Of a DNA stretch of 64,000 bases, positions 22,033-31,758 are shown piece by piece. Position 1 is the first letter of the stretch, and each line of letters begins with the position of its first letter. Under the pieces are notes generated by a model that saw nothing but the letters and a program-made list of their open reading frames with translations, was not told the DNA's origin and searched no databases. The position numbers and the translations under genes are program-made. Source of the DNA: Ornithodoros turicata (taxonomy: Eukaryota; Arthropoda; Arachnida; Ixodida; Argasidae); the NCBI RefSeq assembly GCF_037126465.1, contig NC_088201.1, positions 86,704,273-86,768,272 on the forward strand, written 5' to 3'.

Positions 22033-23303
22033 TGAAGGATCCTTCCAATTCTTCAGGTTTCGCAGCCGTGATGCCGAACAGAGTTCAATTGGGCAACTCT
22101 AATCCACGGGTCGACCACCGTTGCGTCCCGCGTTATCCTAGTTGACTCGCGGCGCAAAACTCCACATTGTTATGATGAACATGGCTACGGGTTGACGGGT
22201 ACAGTAGACGATATCTTCCGATAACCCCAGCGCGCGGAATAATTCCGCATGAGCTTTCTGTTTTACAATCGTCTACTCCTGGTTTGGCAAATGTAACGGA
22301 CGACGAGGCATGCGCAATAATTAGGAGGCTGTCTCCTTTGGAGTGGCGGGCGAGTTATGGGGCATAAAAATTATTTTAGTGACATTTAATTTTGTTTAAC
22401 TAATTAATTTCGTATTTTTATCATTGGAAATTAAATCAGTAACACAAATTGAATTTGTCTAATCTGTACATGTTTAAACAGCATCGCGAAAACGTTACAT
22501 GAAATGTATTGACTGTGAGAAATATAAAGAACCGGAAATCCCTAAAATTCTACGTCACAAAAATAAATGAACAAAAATTGAAGAAGGTTGACAACAATCA
22601 CAAGCGGAATACTATTATCGAACAAGGACCAATCTGTGCGTCTGTATCGCCGGCAGCGTCAAACCAGGCAGACGCACGTCATCAGTGACTGAAGCTGGAA
22701 CGTCGTTCTTTTTGAAGGTATCAGTTCTGCATTCAAGCTACTGTTGATTCCTGTTGTCGTTTACCATCCCTCGATGCTGTGCATAACGCGGATACACGAT
22801 ATTTACACTGCGCGAGAGTTACGTGTAGCTTACGAGTGGCATGTCACGGAACTCAGCCAGGGCAGCACGCAATATTAGTCCAATATTGGCACTATCCCGG
22901 TTTCATTGGGCCTATGGCGGCCCAATCAAGTCAATGAAGCGCCAATAAATGGCAGTTTATTTGCTTGAACCGCACCAGAGCACCATTGTTATTGAAGCTT
23001 GAACCACGTCGCCCATACCATTACGTTCGAAAATCGCTCAATGAACGATGGCGCTTCATTGGCGTTAAATTGGACAGCCATCGAACCAAAGTGCCAATGT
23101 AGCCAGCTTTTAACCAATGCATCTTCATTGGCACCTCATTGGTAACCATGAGCACAGCATGGCTCAGTTTAACAGTATCAAAATTCGTTATGTGAGGAAA
23201 GAACAGAACAATATTGATAAAATTTAACTTGTGCTTAAAATGTTCTGGCAACAAATATTTCTATATGTAGGGTTCACATGTTGCTAAATTTGAAATAATT
23301 TGA

Positions 23304-23963
23304 GTTACACTCCTGTCACACGGCAAACTGAATGTCATTCCCAGTGAATGACATTTGCACTGAGTGGCATTCGTTCTATGTCACACGGCGAAACCAAATG
23401 ACAATACATGCGAACGGCATTCAGCGAAAGAGTTCAGGGAACTCATTCGCTTTTCCCTCTCCCACCGACTGCGCACCCTCGCAGTAGAGAGGTAGCAAAA
23501 ACAAGAACAATAAACCGTTTGAAGAAATAAAACACGAATGAAAAGTTGTAATTCAATATTTTATCACGAATTTAATAACTTTTGACACGAAGGAACGAAT
23601 TGTCTTAACACTGTTTCTCGAACTCCCGTCGTTCCCAGTCGCCAGTTTGCCAAGTGTGGTGCAGATTGGCATCTTACTTGTCTTTGCTTGTGATACTTAG
23701 CCAACTGAGCGTCGAAAGCGCAACGCTTTTGCGAAATAATCTAATGCTTCGCTAGTTTCGTGAAAAAGATATAAAAACACAACTAAAATACCTGTGTAAC
23801 GCTTCATATGTTCGGCCCTGGCCTCTTAATTATCGATAGTGACATCATTTGCGAATGACATTCTGTTTCTTCGTGTAGCTCGATGCAAGACAAACGAATG
23901 ACATTCGGTGCGACTCTCATTCGTTGGGAATACAATTCAGCTTGACGTGTGACAAGGGTATAA
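23304..23963. mobile_element. 660-bp TIR element with CATTC/GAATG subterminal repeats
   Basis: The left end reads ttacactcctgtcacacggc and the right end, in reverse complement, ttatacccttgtcacacgtc; homology continues into caaactgaatg versus caagctgaatt. Both subterminal regions carry repeated gaatgacatt motifs in both orientations. No open frame in the interior looks like a transposase. I could not resolve a target duplication with certainty. Confidence 0.65.
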
Positions 23964-24442
23964 GACACTTCAAAGCATTCAAAACATACGTAGATATCGG
24001 CTTTATGGGCCGTGAAGCAGATAACGACAGTGGAAGCGGCAGTTCAAATAAAAAACACAGTATTTGATACGTACAGTGGTAAGCTGTTGTACGTAAGGCG
24101 CCTCGAAGCAATTAGAGATGAATTGTAAGTTGCTCAGACGTATGCCCCTCACCGTTACAGGAGTGCTACACCCACTTTTACTCCAGGCACGGGTTGCATA
24201 TGTAATTGGTATAGCTTGCAAACTTTGCCAACAATTCCGGCTGGTACTGCGATGCATCTCAATGAAGGCTACTGAGGGATGCTCGCATATGTTTCCTGTG
24301 AATGGCTAGTTCTGAGGGACTACCCAGATCCCAGGGGGAGAGGGATCTTATAATTCCACTCCCGCGTGCCACCGTTGGCGAAGTTGGACAAACACACATA
24401 AAATATTATAAAATAAATGAAAATCGTACGGTATCGCGTTTG

Positions 24443-24540
24443 CGTACGTAAGGGATAGCGTTAATGGTTCTGCGCACGCCCATAATATAAAGAGTGCTTC
24501 GCGCAGTGCGCAGATCCACCAACGCTATCCCTTACGTACG
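24443..24540. mobile_element. 98-bp hairpin element
   Basis: The left half gtacgtaagggatagcgtt and the right half aacgctatcccttacgtac are perfect complements, with partially complementary cgcgcagtgcgcaga and tctgcgcac within. It is too small to encode anything. Confidence 0.6.
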
Positions 24541-25423
24541 ATCTACAAAAACTCTGTATTAAAACTACACTTGTATGGCAGTTAACAGCTACAGATCATA
24601 AATATTTTGCATTTGCTTACCATACGCTTGCAACATTAGACCATTATTGACAGTTTCATTGGCAGAATATCGGACCGCGTTGCACAGCCAATATTGGACC
24701 AATATAACTTACATTGGCTGCCAATGTTGCAACGATATTGATCCAATGACGATGTGTTTCCTGGGAGGGCCCACGCTTATTCGCTGATTCACTCACCTGC
24801 ACTGTTCCTAAGAGGATCTCGCATGCGTATGCGGCTGACCCTATGTGGGACTGCTCCGTGATCCGACCTCGGCTCTCCCAGTACGGGTTCAATTCGTTGA
24901 GTCAAGCTTATCATACCTGTCTGTTTAAGTAAAGAGGCACGACGTCGTATGATACATAAGAACCTGATAGAAATCTCAAAAATGTCCAAACGCGGGTGAA
25001 GGAAATGAAACACTCGTACCAACTTAATGACACCGTCAGTGTCATCCAGCATCAATGACGCCATCTTGTGTGGATCGCTGTGTAAGTTTTCCTCGATTTT
25101 AGATCCATCAATCTATTTTCGAAAGGAAAAGAACATACACACAAAGTAGGAACAAGCCATAAAGATTCCAGCATGACCGATAGACAAATGATAGATAAAA
25201 AGCGCAAATGAAACATGAAAAAAAAGTGGTCTTAGGTATTTCTCGTGCCCTACTTATCGCTCAACAGATATTGCGACACACCCTTTCCACCTTCACAAAC
25301 AGCCTTGACATCTGGTCATATGACGTCATCCCTAGGTGACCGGCACTGTCGCTAGCAGGCAGATGTGCTGCCATCGGCCGCCATATTGTAGGTCCCAGGC
25401 AAGTAGTCACCCATGTCGCACTC

Positions 25424-25436
25424 ACCATATATTTGG
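25424..25436 (+). repeat. Left target-site duplication of the Penelope-like element
   Basis: ACCATATATTTGG, 13 bp, repeated exactly at 31261-31273. Confidence 0.95.
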
Positions 25437-26105
25437 GAAGGGAGTTGCCTCAGGACAGAAGCCGCCGATATTTCGAACAGAGACTGTTCTTCTTCTGGGC
25501 ACCGTCCTCATCATTGGCATGGTATTTAAAGGGTTAGGTGTGACGTGTTTAAAGGTTCATGCGAATTGTGGGTCAACAGCCCGGAGGGAAGAAAGGTTCC
25601 GTACGGGTTTTTACGGCCGGAGTGAATGGCTGCTTTCTTAGAATGTGGAGGGGATTATGTGAACGTAGTGATCTAGGCTACAGACCGGTTACAGAAAAAT
25701 GGAAGGTTCACGAACACGTGGACGAAACAGGACAACAGGCAAGAATTGGCAAGCATAGCGAAAGATAAGGAGGTTAGTGGTTACGTGGGGAAAATTCCAG
25801 AACCAGCAAAGGTTTTTTTTCTTTTTTTTTTCTTTTTTTTAATATTTGTAATGCAAAGTTGTGGCATGCAATAAAGAAAGTAGAAAGCAGTGGCCATGCA
25901 TAACATAACAGATGATAATGGAGGTAGAAGGGAAAAGCATATTTTATTTGTGAAGTGTTTCTAGGGTGCCTTGTGATTTGTTGATACCGGACGGGTGAAG
26001 AGCGTTGAACTTGTATATGAGATAAGACTCCCTATCACGTCTGTCACGTGTGGATCTAAACCCGGTTTCTAGAATATATAGTTTAATGTTGTCAAAATTG
26101 TGACC
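25437..26105 (-). repeat. Inverted terminal fragment of the PLE
   Basis: Reverse complement of the end of ORF2 (from the GGHNFDN-like segment on), the 3' UTR with its A/T-rich tract at 25810-25842 and the 5' leader up to the cttctgtcctgaggcaactcc motif. It joins the direct pseudo-LTR at about 26105, so the junction reads as a perfect short palindromic switch around tcacaattttgac. Confidence 0.85.
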
Positions 26106-27063
26106 AGCAACCTCCCGCGCTGCAGAACATGCAAGCACGTTCAACACGCTAACTCCATTAAAAGCACTGCGAGCAATTACACCCACCCCGTTAACCACGC
26201 ATTCACATGCACAAGCTCCAATGTCATATACTGCATTGAATGCGGCGACTGCTCTATGCAATACATTGGTGAAACCGGCCAACAAATGAACAACCGCCTT
26301 ACCGGACACAGAACCGACACGTCCAACAAACTCCCCAAAGCAGTCGCCGAACACTTTAACGTTCCTGGTCACAATTTTGACAACATTAAACTATATATTC
26401 TAGAAACCGGGTTTAGATCCACACGTGACAGACGTGATAGGGAGTCTTATCTCATATACAAGTTCAACGCTCTTCACCCGTCCGGTATCAACAAATCACA
26501 AGGCACCCTAGAAACACTTCACAAATAAAATATGCTTTTCCCTTCTACCTCCATTATTATCTGTTATGTTATGCATGGCCACTGCTTTCTACTTTCTTTA
26601 TTGCATGCCACAACTTTGCATTACAAATATTAAAAAAAAAGAAAAAAAAACCTTTGCTGGTTCTGGAATTTTCCCCACGTAACCACTAACCTCCTTATCT
26701 TTCGCTATGCTTGCCAATTCTTGCCTGTTGTCCCGTTTCGTCCACGTGTTCGTGAACCTTCCATTTTTCTGTAACCGGTCTGTAGCCTAGATCACTACGT
26801 TCACATAATCCCCTCCACACTCTAACAAAGCAGCCATTCACTCTGGCCGTAAAAACCCGTACGGAACCTTTCTTCCCTCCGGGCTGTTGACCCACAATTC
26901 GCATGAACCTTTAAACACGTCACACCTAACCCTTTAAATACCATGCCAATGATGAGGACGGTGCCCAGAAGAAGAACAGTCTCTGTTCGAAATATCGGCG
27001 GCTTCTGTCCTGAGGCAACTCCCTTCCTACATTCTACCGGTTCGCTGGATTTCTACCCATCTA
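26106..27063 (+). repeat. Left pseudo-LTR of the PLE
   Basis: Matches 30296-31260 nearly base for base. It holds a copy of the ORF2 GIY-YIG end (stop at 26526-26528), a polyadenylation hexamer overlapping that stop, an A-rich tract (about 26630-26650) and the leader with the hammerhead-like motif. It probably supplies promoter and 5' UTR to ORF1, whose likely ATG lies 21 bp beyond its end. Confidence 0.85.
26943..27010 (+). ncRNA. Candidate hammerhead ribozyme, left pseudo-LTR
   Basis: The motif tgatgagg (26950-26957), a stem-forming stretch including gaacag tct ctgttc, and then gaaatatc (26989-26996) follow the order of a hammerhead core (CUGAUGA, stem II, GAAA, minimal stem III, UH cleavage site). 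Minimal hammerheads are known in pseudo-LTRs of Penelope-like elements. The core position expected to be C is A here, so activity is doubtful. Confidence 0.4.
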
Positions 27064-27083
27064 CGTTCGCTACTGACGATCCG

Positions 27084-27986
27084 ATGGCCTCAGGAGGTAA
27101 GCAACCCGTCCTCTCTTTCTCACATGTCGCACTCCTCGGGGATAGCTGTTACAAGTACATACACGAACACATCCCACACGGAGAACACGGACCTCACATA
27201 CACTTTTCAAGCGGCGCAAAAATACGAGACATCATGACAGATGTAACCGCCGCCCCACCGAACATCACGCACTTCATACTCCACATAGGGACCAACGACA
27301 TCGCACGGTCGACAGCACAACATGTCATCCAGGAATTCGAAGCACTAGTTTCCTTCATCACAAACAACAGACCAGGCGCTGAAATAGTACTGACAACGAT
27401 ACTTCCCCGAAGACAGAACAAACACCGAGCACACATATACCAGGACACATGGCTACACGAGTTCGACAGGAAGGCGCACGCTGTCAACAACCACCTCATC
27501 CACATGCGTCAGGTACACACCAACGTTATGGTTATCACACACGCAGCTTTCGAATACCACGCTGAAGCACACCTCGCTCGGGACGGCATCCACCCAAACC
27601 ACGCAGGCGTACGAGCTATGGCACACAACATCAAACACCTAATGGTTCATAGATGCCGTCCTGCACTGACAAACGCTCAAACACAACATCATCAACCAGC
27701 TTACACTTTAAGTGCCAGCACCGCAAACACGCCAGAACACACGATGGCATCAAAGGGGACCACAGCGACCACTGCACCCACGCATACACACGCGGCAAAC
27801 GACAACACTCCGAACACAACCCGCACACACACAAAGTTCACGCAAACTGTGACACGGAAAACCACAAGCACGCAAACACAGACAGATGACATCGAGGAAC
27901 ACAGCGAGTCTCCACAGCCACTGACCCCACAGCCACCGACCCCACAGACACGACGCACGCGCACATCACGCAGAAAACACCGTTGA
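27084..27986 (+). CDS. PLE ORF1: SGNH/GDSL-type hydrolase-like protein
   Basis: The frame is open from 26943, but the first 40 codons lie in the pseudo-LTR; the ATG at 27084 (MASGGKQPV...) just beyond it is the likelier start, giving about 300 aa. Counting from 26943, the SGNH blocks are: VALLGDS with the nucleophile Ser68, a Gly in FSSGAK (block II, near residue 91), HIGTND with Asn118 (block III) and RDGIHPN with Asp214 and His217 (block V). All four catalytic-type positions are present. The C-terminus (residues 240-347) is Thr/His/Pro-rich and low complexity, ending in a basic RRTRTSRRKHR tail that could bind nucleic acid. ORF2 follows after 21 bp. SGNH esterase domains occur in ORF1 of some CR1/L2 LINEs and have been described in giant rotifer PLE-derived Terminons; here the substrate and role are unknown. 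Confidence 0.8.
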   Translation: MASGGKQPVLSFSHVALLGDSCYKYIHEHIPHGEHGPHIHFSSGAKIRDIMTDVTAAPPNITHFILHIGTNDIARSTAQHVIQEFEALVSFITNNRPGAEIVLTTILPRRQNKHRAHIYQDTWLHEFDRKAHAVNNHLIHMRQVHTNVMVITHAAFEYHAEAHLARDGIHPNHAGVRAMAHNIKHLMVHRCRPALTNAQTQHHQPAYTLSASTANTPEHTMASKGTTATTAPTHTHAANDNTPNTTRTHTKFTQTVTRKTTSTQTQTDDIEEHSESPQPLTPQPPTPQTRRTRTSRRKHR

Positions 27987-28007
27987 CTATCTAATCACCA
28001 GCCTACC

Positions 28008-30716
28008 ATGCAGTCAACGAACTTTCTACGAATGCGAAAACTCATGGAGAAACGTAGCCGATACCTACATCATCTACGGATCTACACCCACCACCTGGCT
28101 CACAACACAGTACCTAAAGGCCTCACCCCTAAAACAGTTCCTGCATTAGGAAAACTGACACCTGAACTAGAGCTAGAGTGGGCATCAGCCCTTAACAACA
28201 CAGCCCGTACGTTTCTAGAAATATTAAAGAAACAGTGCCACGCGCAACTCGCTACGATCCAGGCCCATATGAACAATATCAGTCTCACCGACGCGGAGGC
28301 AAACACTCTCGAACTACACATTCAACAACTCAACCGCGAGCTAGCTAACAAGGAACACTCAAAACTCGGAAAACCTAATTCCAACAACGACACGGATACC
28401 GGACCCACTAACACGACACACGCAGCAGCCGAACAAATAATTTCCAGCACCACATCCACAACTCTCCGCAACATCGCTGAGTCACCCCGAGAAAACGCTG
28501 ACGCAAGCACCGTAATAGATATATCACGCTCACTAACCAGCGACGAACTACAAGTCCTCTCTAGGGGGTTAACATTCTGCCCTACACTCAATTCTGTTAA
28601 CGAATACGAAATCCACAAAGACATATCAGACTTTGCGAGACGGCTACGCCTTAGAGAATTATTCGCTCATACAACACAAGAAAACAACAACGACCTCCGA
28701 CTACCATCAACCTGGACACCAAATCACGGCCGAGAACCCGCATTAGACCTGTACATTAAACAAGTAAGCAACGACATCCTTCGCGGTATTTCCCAAAGCT
28801 CGCGTGGTCACAACCTCACTAAAACACAGCGTGACATCATCAAAGCGCTAGCTGACAGAGATGATATCATTATCAAGCCCGCAGATAAGGGTGGGAGTAT
28901 CGTCATCTGGCCCACAGATAAATATATTTCTGAAGCTCATAGGCAACTCAACAATACACAACACTACCTCAAACTAGACCATGACCCAACAAAGGAGTAC
29001 ACGGCGCTAATAACCCATACCATACAGGACCTCCACGAACGAAAGCTCATCACACGTGATGACCTCAGATATATCACCCCATCAAACACAGGCGCAGGTC
29101 GTTTCTATTTACTGCCCAAAATCCACAAGGTACACGCCAACGAGCTCTATACGGCTGACATCCCCGGCAGGCCAATTGTATCTAATAACAACACACCAAC
29201 AGAAAGACTCTCGAAATTCCTGGACCACTATTTAAACCATATTCCGACAACACTGCCATCGCATGTACAAGACACACCCCACCTCCTCAGAATAATCAGA
29301 GATATAAACAACACTCGTACATTTGGTAGGGACACAATACTAGCCACGCTGGATGTGACATCACTGTATACCAACATCCCACACAACGACGGAATCACAG
29401 CCCTCTGCAATACCCTTTCTACAACAAACACCAGAAAAGACACGGAAACCATACTCGCTCTAATGGACTTGGTCCTTAAACTGAACTACTTCGAGTTCAA
29501 TGGCGAACACTACCTACAAGTACACGGTACAAGTATGGGCACACCTGTTGCACCCACATACGCAAATATCTTCATGGGGTTCTTAGAAAACAAAGTTCTC
29601 AGCGCCCTCTCATTGAAACCCACGGTGTACCTTCGATACATCGATGATATACTGATAATATGGGAACACGGGGAACATGAATTTCAAAAGTTCATAGATC
29701 TACTGAACACCGCGCATAGCAACATAAAGTTCACATCACAACAGTCAACTCACTTAATTAACTTCCTCGACACCACAATATCACTAGACAACGGCAACCT
29801 CATCACAACCCTGTACAAAAAGCCAACTGACAAACAACAATACCTTCACTTCAAGAGTCACCACCCGCGTCACTGTAAGGTTGGAATTCCTAATGGGCAG
29901 AGTGTAAGACTACGCAGAATTTGTTCAAACGACACAGATTACGCTGAGAAGCTTGACGAACTCTGCAGTACACTTGCCCAAAAGGACTATCCAGACTCCC
30001 TCCTAACCGAATTCCGTCGCAAGGCACTTACACTCGATCGAGACGAGGTTCTGGAAAACCGAAAAAATCCTGACGCGTGCCAAATAAGCTTCATCACAAG
30101 ATATTCCAACGCACTTCCAAACATCAAAGCCATTCTACAGAAGCACGAGCCCCTCCTCCAAAGCAGTGACCGACTTAGCAATATATTCACAAATCCTATA
30201 CAGGTGACATACCGACGTGCAAAAAACCTGGCAGACTCCTTGGTCAATGCGAAAATCAGCAAAACAAGCACCCCGTACACGGGAACACGACCCTGCAACC
30301 TCCCGCGCTGCAAAACATGCAAGCACGTTCAACACGCTAACTCCATTAAAAGCACTGCGAGCAATTACACCCACCCCGTTAACCACGCATTCACATGCAC
30401 AAGCTCCAATGTCATATACTGCATTGAATGCGGCGACTGCTCTATGCAATACATTGGTGAAACCGGCCAACAAATGAACAACCGCCTTACCGGACACAGA
30501 ACCGACACGTCCAACAAACTCCCCAAAGCAGTCGCCGAACACTTTAACGTTCCTGGTCACAATTTTGACAACATTAAACTATATATTCTAGAAACCGGGT
30601 TTAGATCCACACGTGACAGACGTGATAGAGAGTCTTATCTCATATACAAGTTCAACGCTCTTCACCCGTCCGGTATCAACAAATCACAAGGCACCCTAGA
30701 AACACTTCACAAATAA
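28008..30716 (+). CDS. PLE ORF2: reverse transcriptase with GIY-YIG endonuclease
   Basis: 902 codons, uninterrupted. The N-terminal 280 residues are helical and charged. RT then shows DKGGSIVIWP (about residue 298), FYLLPKIHK, GRPIVSNNN, LDVTSLYTNIPH (motif A, near 447), HGTSMGTPVAPTYANIFM (motif B) and YLRYIDDILIIW (motif C, catalytic Asp pair near 545), followed by NFLDTTI and LYKKPTDKQQYLHF, all characteristic of Penelope-like RTs. The C-terminal domain begins with Cys-rich CNLPRCKTCKHV and VIYCIECGDCSMQYIGETG (GIY-YIG near 803-815), then NRLTGHR and the catalytic-type Glu in RRDRESYLIYKFN. It would carry out target-primed reverse transcription in the nucleus. The last 140 codons are duplicated in the left pseudo-LTR. 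Confidence 0.95.
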   Translation: MQSTNFLRMRKLMEKRSRYLHHLRIYTHHLAHNTVPKGLTPKTVPALGKLTPELELEWASALNNTARTFLEILKKQCHAQLATIQAHMNNISLTDAEANTLELHIQQLNRELANKEHSKLGKPNSNNDTDTGPTNTTHAAAEQIISSTTSTTLRNIAESPRENADASTVIDISRSLTSDELQVLSRGLTFCPTLNSVNEYEIHKDISDFARRLRLRELFAHTTQENNNDLRLPSTWTPNHGREPALDLYIKQVSNDILRGISQSSRGHNLTKTQRDIIKALADRDDIIIKPADKGGSIVIWPTDKYISEAHRQLNNTQHYLKLDHDPTKEYTALITHTIQDLHERKLITRDDLRYITPSNTGAGRFYLLPKIHKVHANELYTADIPGRPIVSNNNTPTERLSKFLDHYLNHIPTTLPSHVQDTPHLLRIIRDINNTRTFGRDTILATLDVTSLYTNIPHNDGITALCNTLSTTNTRKDTETILALMDLVLKLNYFEFNGEHYLQVHGTSMGTPVAPTYANIFMGFLENKVLSALSLKPTVYLRYIDDILIIWEHGEHEFQKFIDLLNTAHSNIKFTSQQSTHLINFLDTTISLDNGNLITTLYKKPTDKQQYLHFKSHHPRHCKVGIPNGQSVRLRRICSNDTDYAEKLDELCSTLAQKDYPDSLLTEFRRKALTLDRDEVLENRKNPDACQISFITRYSNALPNIKAILQKHEPLLQSSDRLSNIFTNPIQVTYRRAKNLADSLVNAKISKTSTPYTGTRPCNLPRCKTCKHVQHANSIKSTASNYTHPVNHAFTCTSSNVIYCIECGDCSMQYIGETGQQMNNRLTGHRTDTSNKLPKAVAEHFNVPGHNFDNIKLYILETGFRSTRDRRDRESYLIYKFNALHPSGINKSQGTLETLHK

Positions 30717-31260
30717 AATATGCTTTTCCCTTCTACCTCCATTATCATCTGTTATGTTATGCATGGCCACTGCTTTCTACTTTCTTTATTGCATGCCACA
30801 ACTTTGCATTACAAATATTAAAAAAAGAAGAAAAAAAAGAAAAAAACCTTTGCTGGTTCTGGAATTTTCCCCACGTAACCACTAACCTCCTTATCTTTCG
30901 CTATGCTTGCCAATTCGTGCCTGTTGTCCCGTTTCGTCCACGTGTTCGTGAACCTTCCATTTTTCTGTAACCGGTCTGTAGCCTAGATCACTACGTTCAC
31001 ATAATCCCCTCCACACTCTAACAAAGCAGCCATTCACTCCGGCCGTAAAAACCCGTACGGAACCTTTCTTCCCTCCGGGCTGTTGACCCACAATTCGCAT
31101 GAACCTTTAAACACGTCACACCTAACCCTTTAAATACCATGCCAATGATGAGGACGGTGCCCAGAAGAAGAACAGTCTCTGTTCGAAATATCGGCGGCTT
31201 CTGTCCTGAGGCAACTCCCTTCCTACATTCTACCGGTTCGCTGGATTTCTACCCATCTAC
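30296..31260 (+). repeat. Right pseudo-LTR of the PLE
   Basis: Contains the 3' end of ORF2 (stop at 30714-30716, overlapped by aataaa at 30712-30717), the 3' UTR with an A-rich tract at about 30820-30845, and a copy of the leader ending in ctggatttctacccatctac directly before the target duplication. Confidence 0.88.
31139..31206 (+). ncRNA. Candidate hammerhead ribozyme, right pseudo-LTR
   Basis: Second copy of the motif at 26943-27010: tgatgagg at 31146-31153 and gaaatatc at 31185-31192, with the same A in place of the expected core C. Confidence 0.4.
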
Positions 31261-31273
31261 ACCATATATTTGG
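31261..31273 (+). repeat. Right target-site duplication of the PLE
   Basis: ACCATATATTTGG, identical to 25424-25436. Confidence 0.95.
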
Positions 31274-31758
31274 TGTTTCAAAGTAATTGTGCGGTGTGAT
31301 ATGTGGCATATCCAAGTAATTTTTACGTTTTCGACGTTAATATTCATTCAAAAAGCATATGGCAGCGAACGAATGCGTGAACATAACCTCGAGGGACCTA
31401 CGGTATGGCAGCGAGGTAACGTCGGTGAATAAACCATATTCCGCCTTGTTCTTGCTAGCGTGCGACCTTCGTTCATAAAGTGGACGCAAGAGACCGCTCT
31501 GATCAGACGCGTTTTTTGCGCGACGGAGAAAGGTCACGTGGTATTTTTGAAAATCCGCGGGCATTTCATGGGACACGGGAAAAATATGAAGCTTAACAGG
31601 TAGCCAATTGCACTCATCGGATTTCGTAACCTCATGTCACCGTCAACAACTCTTTCACTTTAATCCTAATAATAAAAATGTTACATGTTTAATTTCAATC
31701 AATGAATTTCTTAAGTAGGAAAAAAAAAACGCTTATTATATTTGCACGACTGGTAACC

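Larger units (their letters stand above)
22850..24765. repeat. CCAAT/ATTGG-rich repeat, interrupted
   Basis: 22870-23155 and 24640-24765 share dense CCAAT and ATTGG motifs, several as CCAATATTGG (for example near 22880 and 24700), at a frequency far above the surrounding sequence. The second block ends at ccaatgacgatgtgtttcctggga. I infer two ends of one non-autonomous element, separated by the later TIR element at 23304-23963 and the hairpin at 24443-24540. The outer boundaries are not certain. Confidence 0.4.
25437..31260 (+). mobile_element. Penelope-like element (PLE), apparently intact
   Basis: Bounded by a perfect 13-bp target duplication. Architecture from left to right: an inverted partial terminal copy (25437 to about 26105), a direct pseudo-LTR (about 26106-27063), ORF1 (SGNH hydrolase-like), ORF2 (RT plus GIY-YIG endonuclease) and the second pseudo-LTR (about 30296-31260). 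Each pseudo-LTR contains the 3' coding end of ORF2, the 3' UTR and the 5' leader. The inverted leading fragment and head-to-tail pseudo-LTRs are typical of Penelope elements. Both ORFs are uninterrupted. The two direct pseudo-LTRs differ by only about five substitutions plus A-tract length, so insertion looks recent. Confidence 0.93.

Noticed and set aside
25559..25768. A 69-codon frame repeated three times (also 26695-26904 and 30891-31100, minus)
   Set aside because: It is antisense to the PLE pseudo-LTR and is conserved only because the three terminal copies are nearly identical; no motif and no coding signal.
26943..27083. First 47 codons of the PLE ORF1 frame
   Set aside because: They lie mostly within the pseudo-LTR and hammerhead-like region; the ATG at 27084 just after it is a better start.
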